A stretch of 64,000 nucleotides of DNA from Zobellella iuensis (GCF_016746085.1 NZ_JAERTZ010000015.1:1-64000); one strand, 5' to 3'; counted from the stretch's first letter, positions 26,188 to 35,822 are shown. A program made the numbers and translations. Notes: generated by a model from the sequence alone, not told the origin.

Positions 26188-27144
26188 ATGTCAGGAATTC
26201 TTCCCGCGCCTTCTGCCCGAGTTTTCAAGGCGGCCGCCCTGGTGCTGGGCACCCTGCTGTCGAATCCGGCCCTGGCCGAGGCACGCACCCTGGACACCCG
26301 CTTCGGCGAGCTCAGCATCGATGGCGAGGCGGCGCGGGTGGTCACCCTGTACGAAGGGGCCCTGGACACCAGCTTTGCGGTGGGGATTGCGCCCCTGGGC
26401 GCCGTGGCCACCCGGGGCGGCGATGGCGTGGCCAGCTATATGCAAGACAAGGCCGACGGCGTTGCCATCGTGAGCACCGCCCGCGAGATCAACCTGGAGT
26501 CGGTCATCGCCCTGCAGCCCGATCTGATCCTGGCTTCCTCCTCCCTGCCGGAAGAGCAGTACCGCCTGCTGTCGGCGGTAGCCCCGACCGTGGTAGCGGA
26601 TGTCGACATGTTCCAGGACGGTGCCTGGAAAGAGGAAGCCCGCCTGTTCGCCCGGGCCCTGAACAGGGAGGCGGAGCTGGATAAGGTGCTGGCCGAGCTG
26701 GACCAGCGCACCGCCGGCCTGGCGCAACGGTTCGAGCAGTCGGTGCCGGCCGACGGGCGCAAGGCGTCGCTCGCGCGCTGGATGCCCCAGGGAGCCATGA
26801 TGATGTCGTCCCGGTTGTTCACCTCCAGCCTGCTGAAGGCGGTGGGTTTCGACATGCAGGATGGCGGCATCGTCAAGGAGGGCCTGCCCCACAGCTCGCC
26901 CCTGAGCCAGGAAAACCTGTCGCTTGTCGACGGCAACTGGCTGTTCCTGGCCACCCTGAACCACGACGGTCGTGAGGCCCTGGCCGCCGCCGAGCAGTCG
27001 CCCGCCTTCGCTCGCCTGAAGGTGGTGCAACAGCAGCGGGTGTTCCCGGTCGACGGTCAGATCTGGACCAGCGCCACCGGTCCGCTGGCGGCCCACGCCA
27101 TTCTCGACGACGTCGAGCGTGCGCTCGAGCAAGCGGCGCGCTGA
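26188..27144 (+). CDS. Iron-siderophore ABC transporter substrate-binding protein (FecB type)
   Basis: A 318-residue periplasmic protein. The first 31 residues are a Sec signal peptide ending around NPALAEA. The rest is the periplasmic-binding fold of the FecB/FhuD class (LQPDLILASSSLPEEQY and the closing LAAHAILDDVERAL). It captures a ferric siderophore, ferric citrate or heme-like ligand for the two permeases downstream. GGAGAT lies before ATG 26188. It is first in the operon and follows a Fur box, so iron-starvation induction is expected. It overlaps the next gene by 26 bases if the permease starts at GTG 27119. Confidence 0.88.
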   Translation: MSGILPAPSARVFKAAALVLGTLLSNPALAEARTLDTRFGELSIDGEAARVVTLYEGALDTSFAVGIAPLGAVATRGGDGVASYMQDKADGVAIVSTAREINLESVIALQPDLILASSSLPEEQYRLLSAVAPTVVADVDMFQDGAWKEEARLFARALNREAELDKVLAELDQRTAGLAQRFEQSVPADGRKASLARWMPQGAMMMSSRLFTSSLLKAVGFDMQDGGIVKEGLPHSSPLSQENLSLVDGNWLFLATLNHDGREALAAAEQSPAFARLKVVQQQRVFPVDGQIWTSATGPLAAHAILDDVERALEQAAR

Positions 27145-28159
27145 GTCCGTGGCCGTTGTCGCTGCCGCCCGGCGTCCCCTGCTGTCGGTGATGCTGGCGG
27201 CGGGCCTGTTGTTGTTGCTGGTGTGCCTGGCCAGCCTGCTGCTGGGGGCCGGTAACATCGGCCCGGGCCAGGCCCTGGCCGTGCTGTTCGGGGCCGGTTC
27301 GGACGAGGCCCGTTTCGTGGTGGCCGAACTGCGCGGCCCGCGCACCCTGGTCGGGCTGGTGGTGGGCATGGCGCTGGGCTCTGCCGGCGCCCTGATGCAG
27401 ACCCTGGCCCGCAATCCCCTGGCCGAGCCCGGCCTGCTGGGGGTGAGCGCCGGCAGCGGCTTTGCCGTGACCCTGGCGCTGATGCTGGGGGCCAGTACCG
27501 CCACCCTGACGGTGCACGTGGCCCAGGCGGGCGCCCTGGCCGGCTGCCTGCTGGTGCTGAGCGCGGCCCGCCTGAACGGGGTGGGCAACGACCCCATCCG
27601 TCTGGTGCTGGCGGGCGCCACCCTCTCCAGCCTGCTGCTGGCGCTGACGTCCCTGCTGTTGCTGTTCGACCAGCGCACCGCCGACGAAATCCGCTTCTGG
27701 GTCATCGGCAGCGTGGCCGGGCGCAGCCTGGAGCACCTGTGGCAAATACTCCCTTCCCTTGCCCTGGCTCTGGCGCTCACCCTGGTGGTGGTGCGCCCGC
27801 TGGCGGCACTGGCCCTGGGAGAAAGCGTGGCCCAGGGGCTGGGCCACAAGCCGGGGCGGGTGCGTTTGCTGGCGGTGTTGATAGTGGCGCTGCTGGTGGG
27901 CTCGGCCACCGCCGTGGCCGGGCCCATCCTGTTCGTGGGCCTGGTGGTGCCCTTCGTGGCCCGGGCCCTGGCCGGACCCGATATTCGCCGTACCCTCTGG
28001 CTCTGCCTGCCGCTCGGCCCCATCATCGTCATCACCGCCGACACCCTGTCGCGGCTGCTGGTGGCGCCGGCGGAGCTGCCCATCGGCGTGCTCACCGCGC
28101 TGATCGGCGCCCCCGTGCTGCTGGCGGTGGTGCGCGGCCGGCGCCTGCCTTCTCTGTAA
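27119..28159 (+). CDS. FecCD-type iron-siderophore permease 1
   Basis: A 346-residue inner-membrane permease with about nine helices. Signatures are LRGPRTLVGLVVGMALGSAG, LMQTLARNPLAEPGLLG and the ATPase-contact loop GESVAQGLGH. GTG 27119 overlaps the previous gene; GTG 27149 is an alternative that removes ten residues before the first helix. It pairs with the second permease to form the channel of the ABC importer. Confidence 0.9.
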   Translation: MRSSKRRAESVAVVAAARRPLLSVMLAAGLLLLLVCLASLLLGAGNIGPGQALAVLFGAGSDEARFVVAELRGPRTLVGLVVGMALGSAGALMQTLARNPLAEPGLLGVSAGSGFAVTLALMLGASTATLTVHVAQAGALAGCLLVLSAARLNGVGNDPIRLVLAGATLSSLLLALTSLLLLFDQRTADEIRFWVIGSVAGRSLEHLWQILPSLALALALTLVVVRPLAALALGESVAQGLGHKPGRVRLLAVLIVALLVGSATAVAGPILFVGLVVPFVARALAGPDIRRTLWLCLPLGPIIVITADTLSRLLVAPAELPIGVLTALIGAPVLLAVVRGRRLPSL

Positions 28160-28172
28160 CCTAGGATGCTGC

Positions 28173-29255
28173 ATGAATCTGGAATTCAGGCCAAAGGTAT
28201 CGACGCTGCTGCTCAATGACCACTGGCCCCTGAGCTGGCGGTCAGGCGGGCGCGAGTTCAGCCTGCTGCTTTCCCGCCGCGGCCTCTGGGTGAACCTGGT
28301 GCTGCTGGTGCTGCTGGCCGCCACCGCCACGGCGGCGCTCGGCCTCGGCAACGTGACCCTGAGCCCGGCCGAAGTCTGGGCCGCCCTCTGGGGCGAGGCG
28401 CCGCCCCTGCACCGGCTGGTGGTGCAGGAGCTGCGCCTGCAGCGGGTGCTGGCGGGCATGGCCACGGGGGCGGCCTTCGCCCTGGCGGGCTGCCTGATGC
28501 AGACCCTGGCGGGCAACCGCCTGGCCACGCCCGGCATCATCGGCATCGACAACGCGGCCACCGCCTTCGCGGTGGCCTCGGTGGTGGGGCTGGTGACTTC
28601 GCTGGCGCCTTCCGCCATGTCCCTGGTGGGCGCCGTGACCGCCACCGTGCTGGTATTCGGCCTGGCCGGCGGCAGCGGCACCCGGGGTTATCGCTTTATC
28701 ATCGTCGGTCTGGGGGTGGGCGCCATCGCCGGCGCCGTCACCCAGTTGATGCTGAGCCGGGTGGCCATCGATCAGGCCAACGTCGCCTTTCCCTGGACGG
28801 TGGGCAGCCTCAACGCCCGTTCGCCCGAGGCCACGGCCTTGCTCGGCGCCGGCCTGCTGCTGGGCTTTATGCTGGCGCTGCGGCTGGCCCGGGCACTGCA
28901 AGTGCTGCAGTTGTCCGAGCCGGTGGCCATCGGCCTCGGCCTCAATCTCAAACGGGTGCGCGGCCAGTGCCTGGCGCTGTCGGTGGGGCTCACCGGCCTG
29001 GCGGTGGCGGTGGCCGGCCCGGTGGGGCTGGTGTCGCTGCTCGGCCCCGAAATCGCCCGCATGCTGTGCCGCCACCGGGGCGTGCCCCTGCTGGCCTCGG
29101 CCCTGGCCGGCGCCCTGATGATGCTGCTGGCGGATCTGGCCGGGCGGCTGCTGCTGGCGCCGCTGGAGATCCCGGTCGGCATTGTTACCGCCGTGGTGGG
29201 CAGTCCTTACCTGCTGTGGATGTTGTTGAATCCTTCCTTCAGGAGTCGTCCTTGA
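28173..29255 (+). CDS. FecCD-type iron-siderophore permease 2
   Basis: A 360-residue permease with the same family marks: LRLQRVLAGMATGAAFALAG, LMQTLAGNRLATPGIIG and EPVAIGLGLNLKRVR. A hydrophilic N-terminal leader of about 35 residues precedes the first helix. Its stop codon overlaps the ATPase start (TGATG), so the two are coupled. Together with permease 1 it forms the heterodimeric membrane part. Confidence 0.9.
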   Translation: MNLEFRPKVSTLLLNDHWPLSWRSGGREFSLLLSRRGLWVNLVLLVLLAATATAALGLGNVTLSPAEVWAALWGEAPPLHRLVVQELRLQRVLAGMATGAAFALAGCLMQTLAGNRLATPGIIGIDNAATAFAVASVVGLVTSLAPSAMSLVGAVTATVLVFGLAGGSGTRGYRFIIVGLGVGAIAGAVTQLMLSRVAIDQANVAFPWTVGSLNARSPEATALLGAGLLLGFMLALRLARALQVLQLSEPVAIGLGLNLKRVRGQCLALSVGLTGLAVAVAGPVGLVSLLGPEIARMLCRHRGVPLLASALAGALMMLLADLAGRLLLAPLEIPVGIVTAVVGSPYLLWMLLNPSFRSRP

Positions 29256-30085
29256 TGAATGCTGCCGTCCCCCTGCAATCCCTGCTCGGCCATGAACAGC
29301 AGGCCACGCTGTCGGCCCATGAGCTGGTGGTGGCCCATGACCGCCAGGTGATCATCGACGGCCTGGAGCTGCAACTGGCGCCGGGCCAGGTCACCGCCAT
29401 AGTGGGGCCCAACGGCTGCGGCAAGTCGACCCTGCTCAATGCCCTGGCCCGGGTGCTGCGCCCGCGCGGCGGCAGCATACTGCTGGACGGGGCCGACATC
29501 CATCGCCGGCCCAGCCGGGAGATCGCCCGCCGGCTGGCGCTGCTGCCCCAGCACACCTCGGCGCCCGAGGGCATGACGGTGCTGGATCTGGTGCGCTTCG
29601 GCCGCCAGCCCCACCAGGGCTGGCTCAGCCAATGGTCGGAGGAAGACCGGAATATAGTGAGCGAGGCGCTGGCGGCGGCGGATCTCGAGGAGCTGGAGCA
29701 GCGGGTGCTGGACCAGTTGTCGGGCGGCCAGCGGCAGCGGGCCTGGATTGCCATGGCCATCGCCCAGTCCACCCCTTTGCTGTTGCTGGACGAACCCACC
29801 TCGGCGCTGGATCTGGGCCACCAGATAGAGGTGTTCGAGCTGATCCGCGCCCTGGCATCGCGGGGCAAGACGGTGGCCATGGTGGTGCACGATCTGGCCA
29901 GCGCCTGCCGCTACGCGGATCAGCTGGTGGCCATGCGCGACGGCCGCATCATCGCCCACGGCCATCCCCGGGATATCCTCACCCCGGCCCTGGTGCGCGA
30001 GCTGTACGGGATAGAGTGCGACATCACCCAGGATCCGGCCAACGGCAGCCCCATGCTGGTCAATGTACGCCGGGCCCGGCGCTGA
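29255..30085 (+). CDS. Iron-siderophore ABC transporter ATPase (FecE/FepC type)
   Basis: A 276-residue ATP-binding subunit with Walker A GPNGCGKST, Q-loop LLPQHTSAPEG, signature LSGGQRQRAWIAMAIAQ, Walker B LLLLDEPTSALD and switch histidine VVHD. It powers import through the two permeases and completes the four-gene set. ATG 29255 overlaps the preceding stop and is preceded by AGGAG. Confidence 0.94.
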   Translation: MNAAVPLQSLLGHEQQATLSAHELVVAHDRQVIIDGLELQLAPGQVTAIVGPNGCGKSTLLNALARVLRPRGGSILLDGADIHRRPSREIARRLALLPQHTSAPEGMTVLDLVRFGRQPHQGWLSQWSEEDRNIVSEALAAADLEELEQRVLDQLSGGQRQRAWIAMAIAQSTPLLLLDEPTSALDLGHQIEVFELIRALASRGKTVAMVVHDLASACRYADQLVAMRDGRIIAHGHPRDILTPALVRELYGIECDITQDPANGSPMLVNVRRARR

Positions 30086-30139
30086 TCGTCGTCGGCGTCA
30101 GAGCGTCTCGGCCACTTCGTCCAGTGCAAGATGTCATAG

Positions 30140-30159
30140 ATCTCCGCCTTCGCGGAGAT
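30140..30159. terminator. Hairpin between convergent operons
   Basis: ATCTCCGC-CTTC-GCGGAGAT sits 55 bases after the ATPase gene and just beyond the opposing gene's stop. It resembles the hairpins of the 24.8-kb repeat and could end transcription from either side, although the T-run is poor. Confidence 0.5.
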
Positions 30160-30175
30160 GACGGTAGTCCCATCC

Positions 30176-30991
30176 TTATTCCCCGGGCCACTGATAGACC
30201 CCCCGGTTAAGGCCGTCGCGGATGGCCGAGATCACCTTGCTGGTGCGCAGGGTGGCGCCGGTGTAGCCGTCGATGTCGGTTACCACCTGTTCCGGCTGGT
30301 AGAGATCGAAGATATGGTGCAGCGGTTTGCCGGTCAGGTAGTCGGCCACCTGCCGGTACTGGCGGGTCACCGGAGAGAGGGGGGCGTCTTCGGCCAGGGC
30401 CAGGTAGTCGATGCCGCCGTAGGCCAGGTGCCGGTATTCCAGGGCGGTCAGCCGGCCGTCGCGCAGATCGAACTGCATTCCCACCTGCATTTCCCCCCGA
30501 TCGAGGAAGCTGCCCCGGTAGCGGCCGTCCAGGTAGGTGCCGGGAGCCAGCTCGAGCAGCAGCTTGCCGTCCGGGTGGGCGGCGCGGCCGACCGGAGCGG
30601 GCGGGAGGCCGGGCTCCGGTGCGGGGCCCCCTTCCAGCTCGCCGATCAGGTAGCCGGCCAGCAGCCGGGAAGCGGCGCCGCTGTGGGCTACCCCGGGCCG
30701 CTTGTTGTGCCAGCCTTCACTGGCGTCCTTGCCGCACCAGGCCAGCAGCACCGCTTCCGGGCTGGGATGGTCGGGGATATAGGCGGTGATGTCGTACACC
30801 TTGCCGTCGATGGCCTTCCAGCAGCTGTCGCGGCTGTTATGGCGGGCCAGCTCTTCCCGGCTGATGGGCGCGACGCGGGGCGGTTCGGTGGCGTCGGCCC
30901 GGGTGCCGAGCAGGCCATGGCTGATGACCAGGGTGGCGATGGCGGCGCTAAAGGCGACCAGGGCGGTGTAGGCTATTTTGTTGAGGTTCAT
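30176..30991 (-). CDS. Cytochrome b5-like and FMN-binding domain protein
   Basis: A 271-residue, probably membrane-anchored periplasmic electron carrier. An N-terminal hydrophobic segment (about 5-28) is followed by a cytochrome b5-like domain (SCWKAIDGKVYDITAYIPDH, about 50-115, with the HP heme site). The C-terminal FMN_bind domain ends DIDGYTGATLRTSKVISAI, where the GAT threonine is the usual covalent flavin site. It overlaps the upstream ferric-reductase gene by four bases (ATGA), so the pair is likely one electron-transfer module. It is convergent with the siderophore transporter and probably connected with iron reduction. Confidence 0.85.
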   Translation of the reverse strand: MNLNKIAYTALVAFSAAIATLVISHGLLGTRADATEPPRVAPISREELARHNSRDSCWKAIDGKVYDITAYIPDHPSPEAVLLAWCGKDASEGWHNKRPGVAHSGAASRLLAGYLIGELEGGPAPEPGLPPAPVGRAAHPDGKLLLELAPGTYLDGRYRGSFLDRGEMQVGMQFDLRDGRLTALEYRHLAYGGIDYLALAEDAPLSPVTRQYRQVADYLTGKPLHHIFDLYQPEQVVTDIDGYTGATLRTSKVISAIRDGLNRGVYQWPGE

Positions 30992-32286
30992 AAGAAGTCG
31001 AAGGCCTCCGTGTGGATGTGGGCGCGTGGCACCCCGGCCCCGGCGAGCAGCCGGAGCAGGTGGTGGATCATGGGCGGCGGGCCGCAGATCAGCAGCTCCC
31101 GCTCCCGGAAGTCGGGGCACTGTTGCGCCAGAAAGTCGAGCGCGAGCGGGCCCTGCTCGGAAAAATAGTGGGGTGCCAGGCGCAGGGACGAATGCCGGGC
31201 GGCGATGCCGGCCAGCTCCTCCAGGTAGTAGGCACGCTCGGGGCGGTTGGCCAGGTAGCAGAGCACCACCTCTTCCTCTTTGCCGGGGCCAGCGTCCAGC
31301 GCCCGGGCGGCGGCCACGAAGGGGGTGATGCCGATGCCGCCGCCCAGCCAGAGCTGTTTCCGTCCGGGATCGGCCTGCTCGAAAAAGGCGCCGTAGGGGC
31401 CTTCCAGCAGCACCCGGCTGCCCAGGGCGACGGACTGCAGCGCCCGGCTGGCATCGCCCAGGGCCTTGATGCCCAGCGTCAGTTCGGGCGCCCCCGGCGC
31501 CGAGGACAGGGTATAGGGATGCTCCTCGCCCCGGCCGGCGGCAAGGCCCTTATCCAGGGGGCTGAGGTAGACGAACTGCCCGGCCCGGTGGCGGAGCGGG
31601 CGGCGCTCGGGGCGCAGGGCGAGCTCCACCACGTCGGGCGCCAGGGCTCTGACCTCGGTAACCCGGTAGGGTTTTCTCGCCAGCCAGGGCGAGAGCCCCT
31701 TGCGCCAGAGCAGGGCCAGGGCCGCCAGGGCGGCGAGCAGCCACCAGGGCCAGGGGCTGGCCAGCGGCGGCAGGGTATGGAGCAAGGCCAGCGCCAGGGC
31801 GGGGACGGACAGCAGGTGCAGCCGCTTCCAGTGCTGGTAGTGGATGGGCCCGAAAAACTGGAAGGTGGGCGCAAGGAAGATCACCAGCAGGAGCAGGGCC
31901 AGCCAGCCGGCCCAGGTGAGCCAGTCGGCCGGGGGCGGAAACAGCAGGGCCACCGCCATGGCGAGGGACTGGGGCAGGGCGGCGAAGGCGAGCAGCAGCA
32001 CGTGCAGCAGGAGCAGCATAAAGGCGCCGAAGCCCAGCCGGCGGTGTAGCCGCCACAACCGGGGCAGGCCGCCGAACCAGGCGTCCAGGGCGGGCAGGCG
32101 GACGCTGAGGGCGGCGGTCACCAGCATCATGGCCAGCCCCAGAATGCCGCTTAACCGGCCCAGCAGGGTCAGGGCGCCGCTCCAGCCGGAGCCATAACCG
32201 AGCCACAGCCGGGGCAGGGCAACGGCCAGGGGCAGCAGGATCAGGGCGATGGCGAGGACTTCGCCGGGGGCAAGACGCTGGCGCAT
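30988..32286 (-). CDS. Ferric-reductase-like flavocytochrome (FRD/FNR fusion)
   Basis: A 432-residue inner-membrane protein. Six helices (about 10-200) form a ferric-reductase transmembrane domain with paired histidines (LHRRLGFGAFMLLLLHV and HYQHWKRLHLLS) for two hemes. A C-terminal ferredoxin-reductase-like part binds FAD (AGQFVYLS, EEHPYTLSS) and NAD(P)H (LWLGGGIGITPF and LLICGPPPM). It moves electrons from cytosolic NAD(P)H across the membrane. With the b5/FMN protein and the adjacent siderophore importer, a role in ferric iron reduction is likely, though NOX-like or other acceptors are possible. Confidence 0.88.
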   Translation of the reverse strand: MRQRLAPGEVLAIALILLPLAVALPRLWLGYGSGWSGALTLLGRLSGILGLAMMLVTAALSVRLPALDAWFGGLPRLWRLHRRLGFGAFMLLLLHVLLLAFAALPQSLAMAVALLFPPPADWLTWAGWLALLLLVIFLAPTFQFFGPIHYQHWKRLHLLSVPALALALLHTLPPLASPWPWWLLAALAALALLWRKGLSPWLARKPYRVTEVRALAPDVVELALRPERRPLRHRAGQFVYLSPLDKGLAAGRGEEHPYTLSSAPGAPELTLGIKALGDASRALQSVALGSRVLLEGPYGAFFEQADPGRKQLWLGGGIGITPFVAAARALDAGPGKEEEVVLCYLANRPERAYYLEELAGIAARHSSLRLAPHYFSEQGPLALDFLAQQCPDFRERELLICGPPPMIHHLLRLLAGAGVPRAHIHTEAFDFL

Positions 32287-32518
32287 GGTCGGGATTTCCT
32301 GTCCGGTGGCGCGGCAGGCGCCCTGGGAAGGTGAGATGTAACCATAGCAGACGTAGGGAGAAAGGAAGACGGTGGCGACTACGAGCGCCGGAACCGGAAA
32401 GGGCGTGTTGAAGCTTTTTTGAGCCTCATTCTGGTCTTCTGACCGGCAGCAACTACCCTGAATGATGCATTTCTGTAAATGCGTTCACATAACAACAACA
32501 GCACAGGGAGTACAGACT

Positions 32519-34240
32519 ATGAGTTATTCGGCATCGACTAACTTCAACTACGGTTTTCCCACCCCGGGCCCCCAGGATCCGACCCCGCAGAAGGTGATGG
32601 ATCACGTCTTTTTCCTGTCGGAAACCGACTGGAAGCTCGCCCGGGAAGAGCGGCAGTACGACTACATCATCATCGGCAGCGGTTTCTGTGCCCTGGCCTT
32701 TGCCGAACGCACCCTGCGCAAGGATCCCGGCAAGCGGATCCTGATCCTGGAACGGGGGCCCTTCTTCCTGCCCGAGCATTTCCAGAACCTGCCGCTGCCC
32801 TACCAGCAGACCCTGGGCGGCCTGTCGGAGACCTTTCCCTGGACTCTGTCCGCGAACAGCATCAACCAGCCGCCTGGCCATATCCAGTGGCAGCACGGCA
32901 TGGTGCCCTTCTTCGGCGGCCGCAGCATCATGTGGAGCGCCTGGTGCCCCCGCCCCACCGACGACGAGATGGCTGGCTGGCCGGAGGAAACGGTTCGGGC
33001 GGCGCAGCGCCACTTCGAGTCGGCCGAGGCCCTGCTGAACGTGGTGCCGGCCGACCAGATCGATGCGAAGCACAGCGCGACGACCCTGACGCGGCTGTCG
33101 GCCAGCCGGCCGGTGTATGGCCTGATGCAGCAGGCCCTGCAGACCCGGCTGCAGGAAAACCTGCAGCGGGTAACATCCGCCACCCGCTGCATGGCGGCGC
33201 CGCTGGCGGTGGGGGCCGGGGCCCAGGAAGGGCTCGACTTCGCCAAGTATTCCACCCCGAGCGAGCTGCTCGAGCTGGCCGACCGGCAGCGGCAACTGGC
33301 CGGCAAGGCCAAGGGCAGCCCGCTGGATATCGCCACCCAGTGCAAGGTTGAGCGCATCCTGCAGCAGGATGGCCGGGCCACGGCCCTGGAAACCAGCCGC
33401 GGGGTGGTGAACGTGGGGGATGCGAAATTGATCCTGGCGATGGGCACCTTGCCGCCCACCACCCTGGTGCTGAATTCCTTCCCCCAGGTCAAGGCGGCCG
33501 GGCGGCGTTTTACCGCCCACTTTATCTCGGCGATCGTGGCCCGGGTGCCCCGGCGCGACTACCCCTTTGCCGAGCAGCTCAACGATCTCGAGCTGGCCGC
33601 CATCTATATGGCGGGCAAAAGCCCGGCGGGCATGCAGTACCATGTGCAGCTGTCGGTGCTGTCCGACCGGCACCCCGCCGTCAATGCCCAGAAGGCGGCC
33701 CGCTACGCACCGGATGTGGTGGCCACCGCCTCCATGGCCCAGCTGGAAAGCTCGCCGGATCACCTGGTGTTCGTGTGCGCCGTGCTGGGCGAGATGGACT
33801 ACCAGAATCCGGACAACCACTTGTTGCGCAACGACGGTGAAGACCCCACCACCAACGTGACCCTGCAGGTGCTGGCCAACGAGGTCGACGATGCCACCTG
33901 GGACACCATGGATGAAGGCACCTTCCAGATGCTGGAGCAGGCGTTGTCGCCCAAGGGCGCCGGTGCGGTGGAATACTGGCACGGCAGCCCGGACCAGGGC
34001 GTGTGGCGGACGGAGCGGCCGGCGGTGGCCCAGCGGCGGGTGCCGGGGCTGGTGCACGAGGGCTCCAGCCTGTGGATCGGCGGCGAGGATGCCCCCGTGG
34101 GGCTGGACTACCGGCCCGTCGGGGTCGACAACGTCTATGTCACCGGCGGGGCGCTCTGGCCGAGGAGCGGCTCCTGGAACCCGACCATGACCATGGTGGC
34201 GCTGGCGCAGGATCTGGCGGAGCGGCTGGCGGAGGGATAA
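32519..34240 (+). CDS. GMC-family FAD oxidoreductase
   Basis: A 573-residue flavoprotein. The N-terminal Rossmann motif is YDYIIIGSGFCALAFAER and the family's C-terminal block is VYVTGGALWPRSGSWNPTMTM, with WNPT near the flavin. The catalytic histidine expected in classical alcohol oxidases is not clear; the position reads SGSWNP. There is no signal peptide. ATG 32519 is chosen because a GGGAG lies about 13 bases upstream and earlier residues are not conserved. It stands alone, divergent from the ferric-reductase pair. The substrate, probably an alcohol or polyol, is unknown. Confidence 0.82.
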   Translation: MSYSASTNFNYGFPTPGPQDPTPQKVMDHVFFLSETDWKLAREERQYDYIIIGSGFCALAFAERTLRKDPGKRILILERGPFFLPEHFQNLPLPYQQTLGGLSETFPWTLSANSINQPPGHIQWQHGMVPFFGGRSIMWSAWCPRPTDDEMAGWPEETVRAAQRHFESAEALLNVVPADQIDAKHSATTLTRLSASRPVYGLMQQALQTRLQENLQRVTSATRCMAAPLAVGAGAQEGLDFAKYSTPSELLELADRQRQLAGKAKGSPLDIATQCKVERILQQDGRATALETSRGVVNVGDAKLILAMGTLPPTTLVLNSFPQVKAAGRRFTAHFISAIVARVPRRDYPFAEQLNDLELAAIYMAGKSPAGMQYHVQLSVLSDRHPAVNAQKAARYAPDVVATASMAQLESSPDHLVFVCAVLGEMDYQNPDNHLLRNDGEDPTTNVTLQVLANEVDDATWDTMDEGTFQMLEQALSPKGAGAVEYWHGSPDQGVWRTERPAVAQRRVPGLVHEGSSLWIGGEDAPVGLDYRPVGVDNVYVTGGALWPRSGSWNPTMTMVALAQDLAERLAEG

Positions 34241-34268
34241 GTCCGGCGCCGGCCAGAGCGGGGCCCGG

Positions 34269-34895
34269 TTATTTACCCGATGTCAGGGTATTGTAGCTGG
34301 TGATCAGGTTGCGATAGTCGGGGATATGGTTGGAGAACAGGGTGCCCAGGCCCTCGATGTCGTTGCGCCAGTCCCGGTGCAGCTCGCAGGCCACCCCGAA
34401 CCAGGTCATCAGCTGGGCACCGGCGGCGGACATCCGCTCCCAGGCGGCATCGCGGGTCAGTTCGTTGAAGGTGCCCGAGGCGTCGGTGACCACGAACACC
34501 TCGAAGCCTTCCTCCAGCGCCGACAGGGCGGGGAAGGCCACGCACACCTCGGTGACCACGCCGGCGATGATCAGCTGCTTCTTGCCGGTGGCCTTGATGG
34601 CCGCGACGAAGTCCTCGTTGTCCCAGGCGTTGATCTGCCCCGGGCGGGCGATATAGGGCGCGTCGGGGAAGGCCTCCTTCAGCTCCGGCACCAGGGGGCC
34701 GTTGGGCCCCTGTTCGAAGCTGGTGGTGAGTATGGTCGGCAACTCGAAGTACTTGGCCAGGTCGGCCAGGGCCAGCACGTTGTTCTTGAACTTGTCCGGC
34801 TCTATGTCCCGTACCAGCGACAGCAGGCCGGCCTGGTGGTCGACCAGCAGTACGGCTGCATCCTTCTTGTCCAGACGAACGTAGGGCTTGCTCAT
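34269..34895 (-). CDS. Isochorismatase-family hydrolase (YcaC-like)
   Basis: A 208-residue cysteine hydrolase, the same length as E. coli YcaC. The catalytic triad is visible: Asp in AVLLVDHQAGLL, Lys in the strand near ATGKKQLIIAG and Cys in VVTEVCVAFPALSA. The natural substrate of the family is unsettled. GAGGAGC precedes the ATG. It lies 70 bases downstream of a pirin gene on the same strand, and both face a divergent LysR gene, a common trio. Confidence 0.9.
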   Translation of the reverse strand: MSKPYVRLDKKDAAVLLVDHQAGLLSLVRDIEPDKFKNNVLALADLAKYFELPTILTTSFEQGPNGPLVPELKEAFPDAPYIARPGQINAWDNEDFVAAIKATGKKQLIIAGVVTEVCVAFPALSALEEGFEVFVVTDASGTFNELTRDAAWERMSAAGAQLMTWFGVACELHRDWRNDIEGLGTLFSNHIPDYRNLITSYNTLTSGK

Positions 34896-34964
34896 GGTCT
34901 TGCTCCTCGATGGTGGTGTGCCCTGAGGCACTGTGTGGCCCGGCGGCGTTTGCCGCCGCCGGGG

Positions 34965-35822
34965 TCAGTTCATGGCGCCGAAGCGGCCGCTGTTGAAGTC
35001 GTCGATGGCCTGGCGGATCTCGGCCTCGCTGGTCATCACGAAGGGACCGTAGCCGACCACCGGGTCGCCCAGGGGCTCGCCGCTCAGCAGCAGCAGGGTC
35101 GCCTCGTCGTTGGCCTCCAGGCTGATCTGCTCGCCGTCGGGCTCGAACAGCACCAGTTGCGCCTCCCGGGCCAGGCTCTGGCCGTTGACCAGCACGGTGC
35201 CCTTCAGCACCACCAGGGCCGTGGTCCAGCCGGCGGGCAGGCTGAATTCCTGGTAACCGTCCCGGTTCAGGCGCAGATCCCACACCTGCATGGGGCTGAA
35301 GGTACGGGCCGGCCCGGTATGGCCGGCGAAGTCACCGGCGATCAGTCGCAGCCGGCCGGCGCCCAGATCGATATCGGGAATGGCGGCGTTCGCGATGGCC
35401 TGATAGCCGGGGGGCGTCATCTTGTCCATGGCGGGCAGGTTGACCCACAGCTGCACCATCTCCAGCTCGCCGCCGCTGCGGGTGAAGGCCTCGGAGTGGA
35501 ACTCCTCGTGCAGTATGCCGGCCCCCGCCGTCATCCACTGCACGTCGCCGGGGCCGATGACGCCGCCCTTGCCGGTGGAGTCCCGGTGGGCCACCTCGCC
35601 TTGATAGACGATGGTGACGGTCTCGAAGCCCCGGTGCGGGTGCTCGCCCACCCCCCTGGGCCGCTCGGCCGCGGGAAAGTGGGCCGGCCCGGCGTAGTCC
35701 AGCAGCAGGAAGGGGCTCAGTTCGGCGCCATGGCTGTGGTAGGAAAACAGCGAGCGGACGGGGAAACCGTCGCCCACCCAGTGGGCGCGCGGCGCGCTGT
35801 AGATGCCGGCGACTCGTTTCAT
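34965..35822 (-). CDS. Pirin family protein 1
   Basis: A 285-residue bicupin. The N-terminal barrel carries the iron ligands of pirins (GEHPHRGFETVTIVYQGEV and the later ILHEEFHSE). The C-terminal barrel ends FVMTSEAEIRQAIDDFNSG. Pirins act as redox-sensitive cofactors or as quercetinase-like dioxygenases; the sequence does not decide. It forms a likely operon with the YcaC-like gene and is divergent from LysR 1. Confidence 0.92.
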   Translation of the reverse strand: MKRVAGIYSAPRAHWVGDGFPVRSLFSYHSHGAELSPFLLLDYAGPAHFPAAERPRGVGEHPHRGFETVTIVYQGEVAHRDSTGKGGVIGPGDVQWMTAGAGILHEEFHSEAFTRSGGELEMVQLWVNLPAMDKMTPPGYQAIANAAIPDIDLGAGRLRLIAGDFAGHTGPARTFSPMQVWDLRLNRDGYQEFSLPAGWTTALVVLKGTVLVNGQSLAREAQLVLFEPDGEQISLEANDEATLLLLSGEPLGDPVVGYGPFVMTSEAEIRQAIDDFNSGRFGAMN

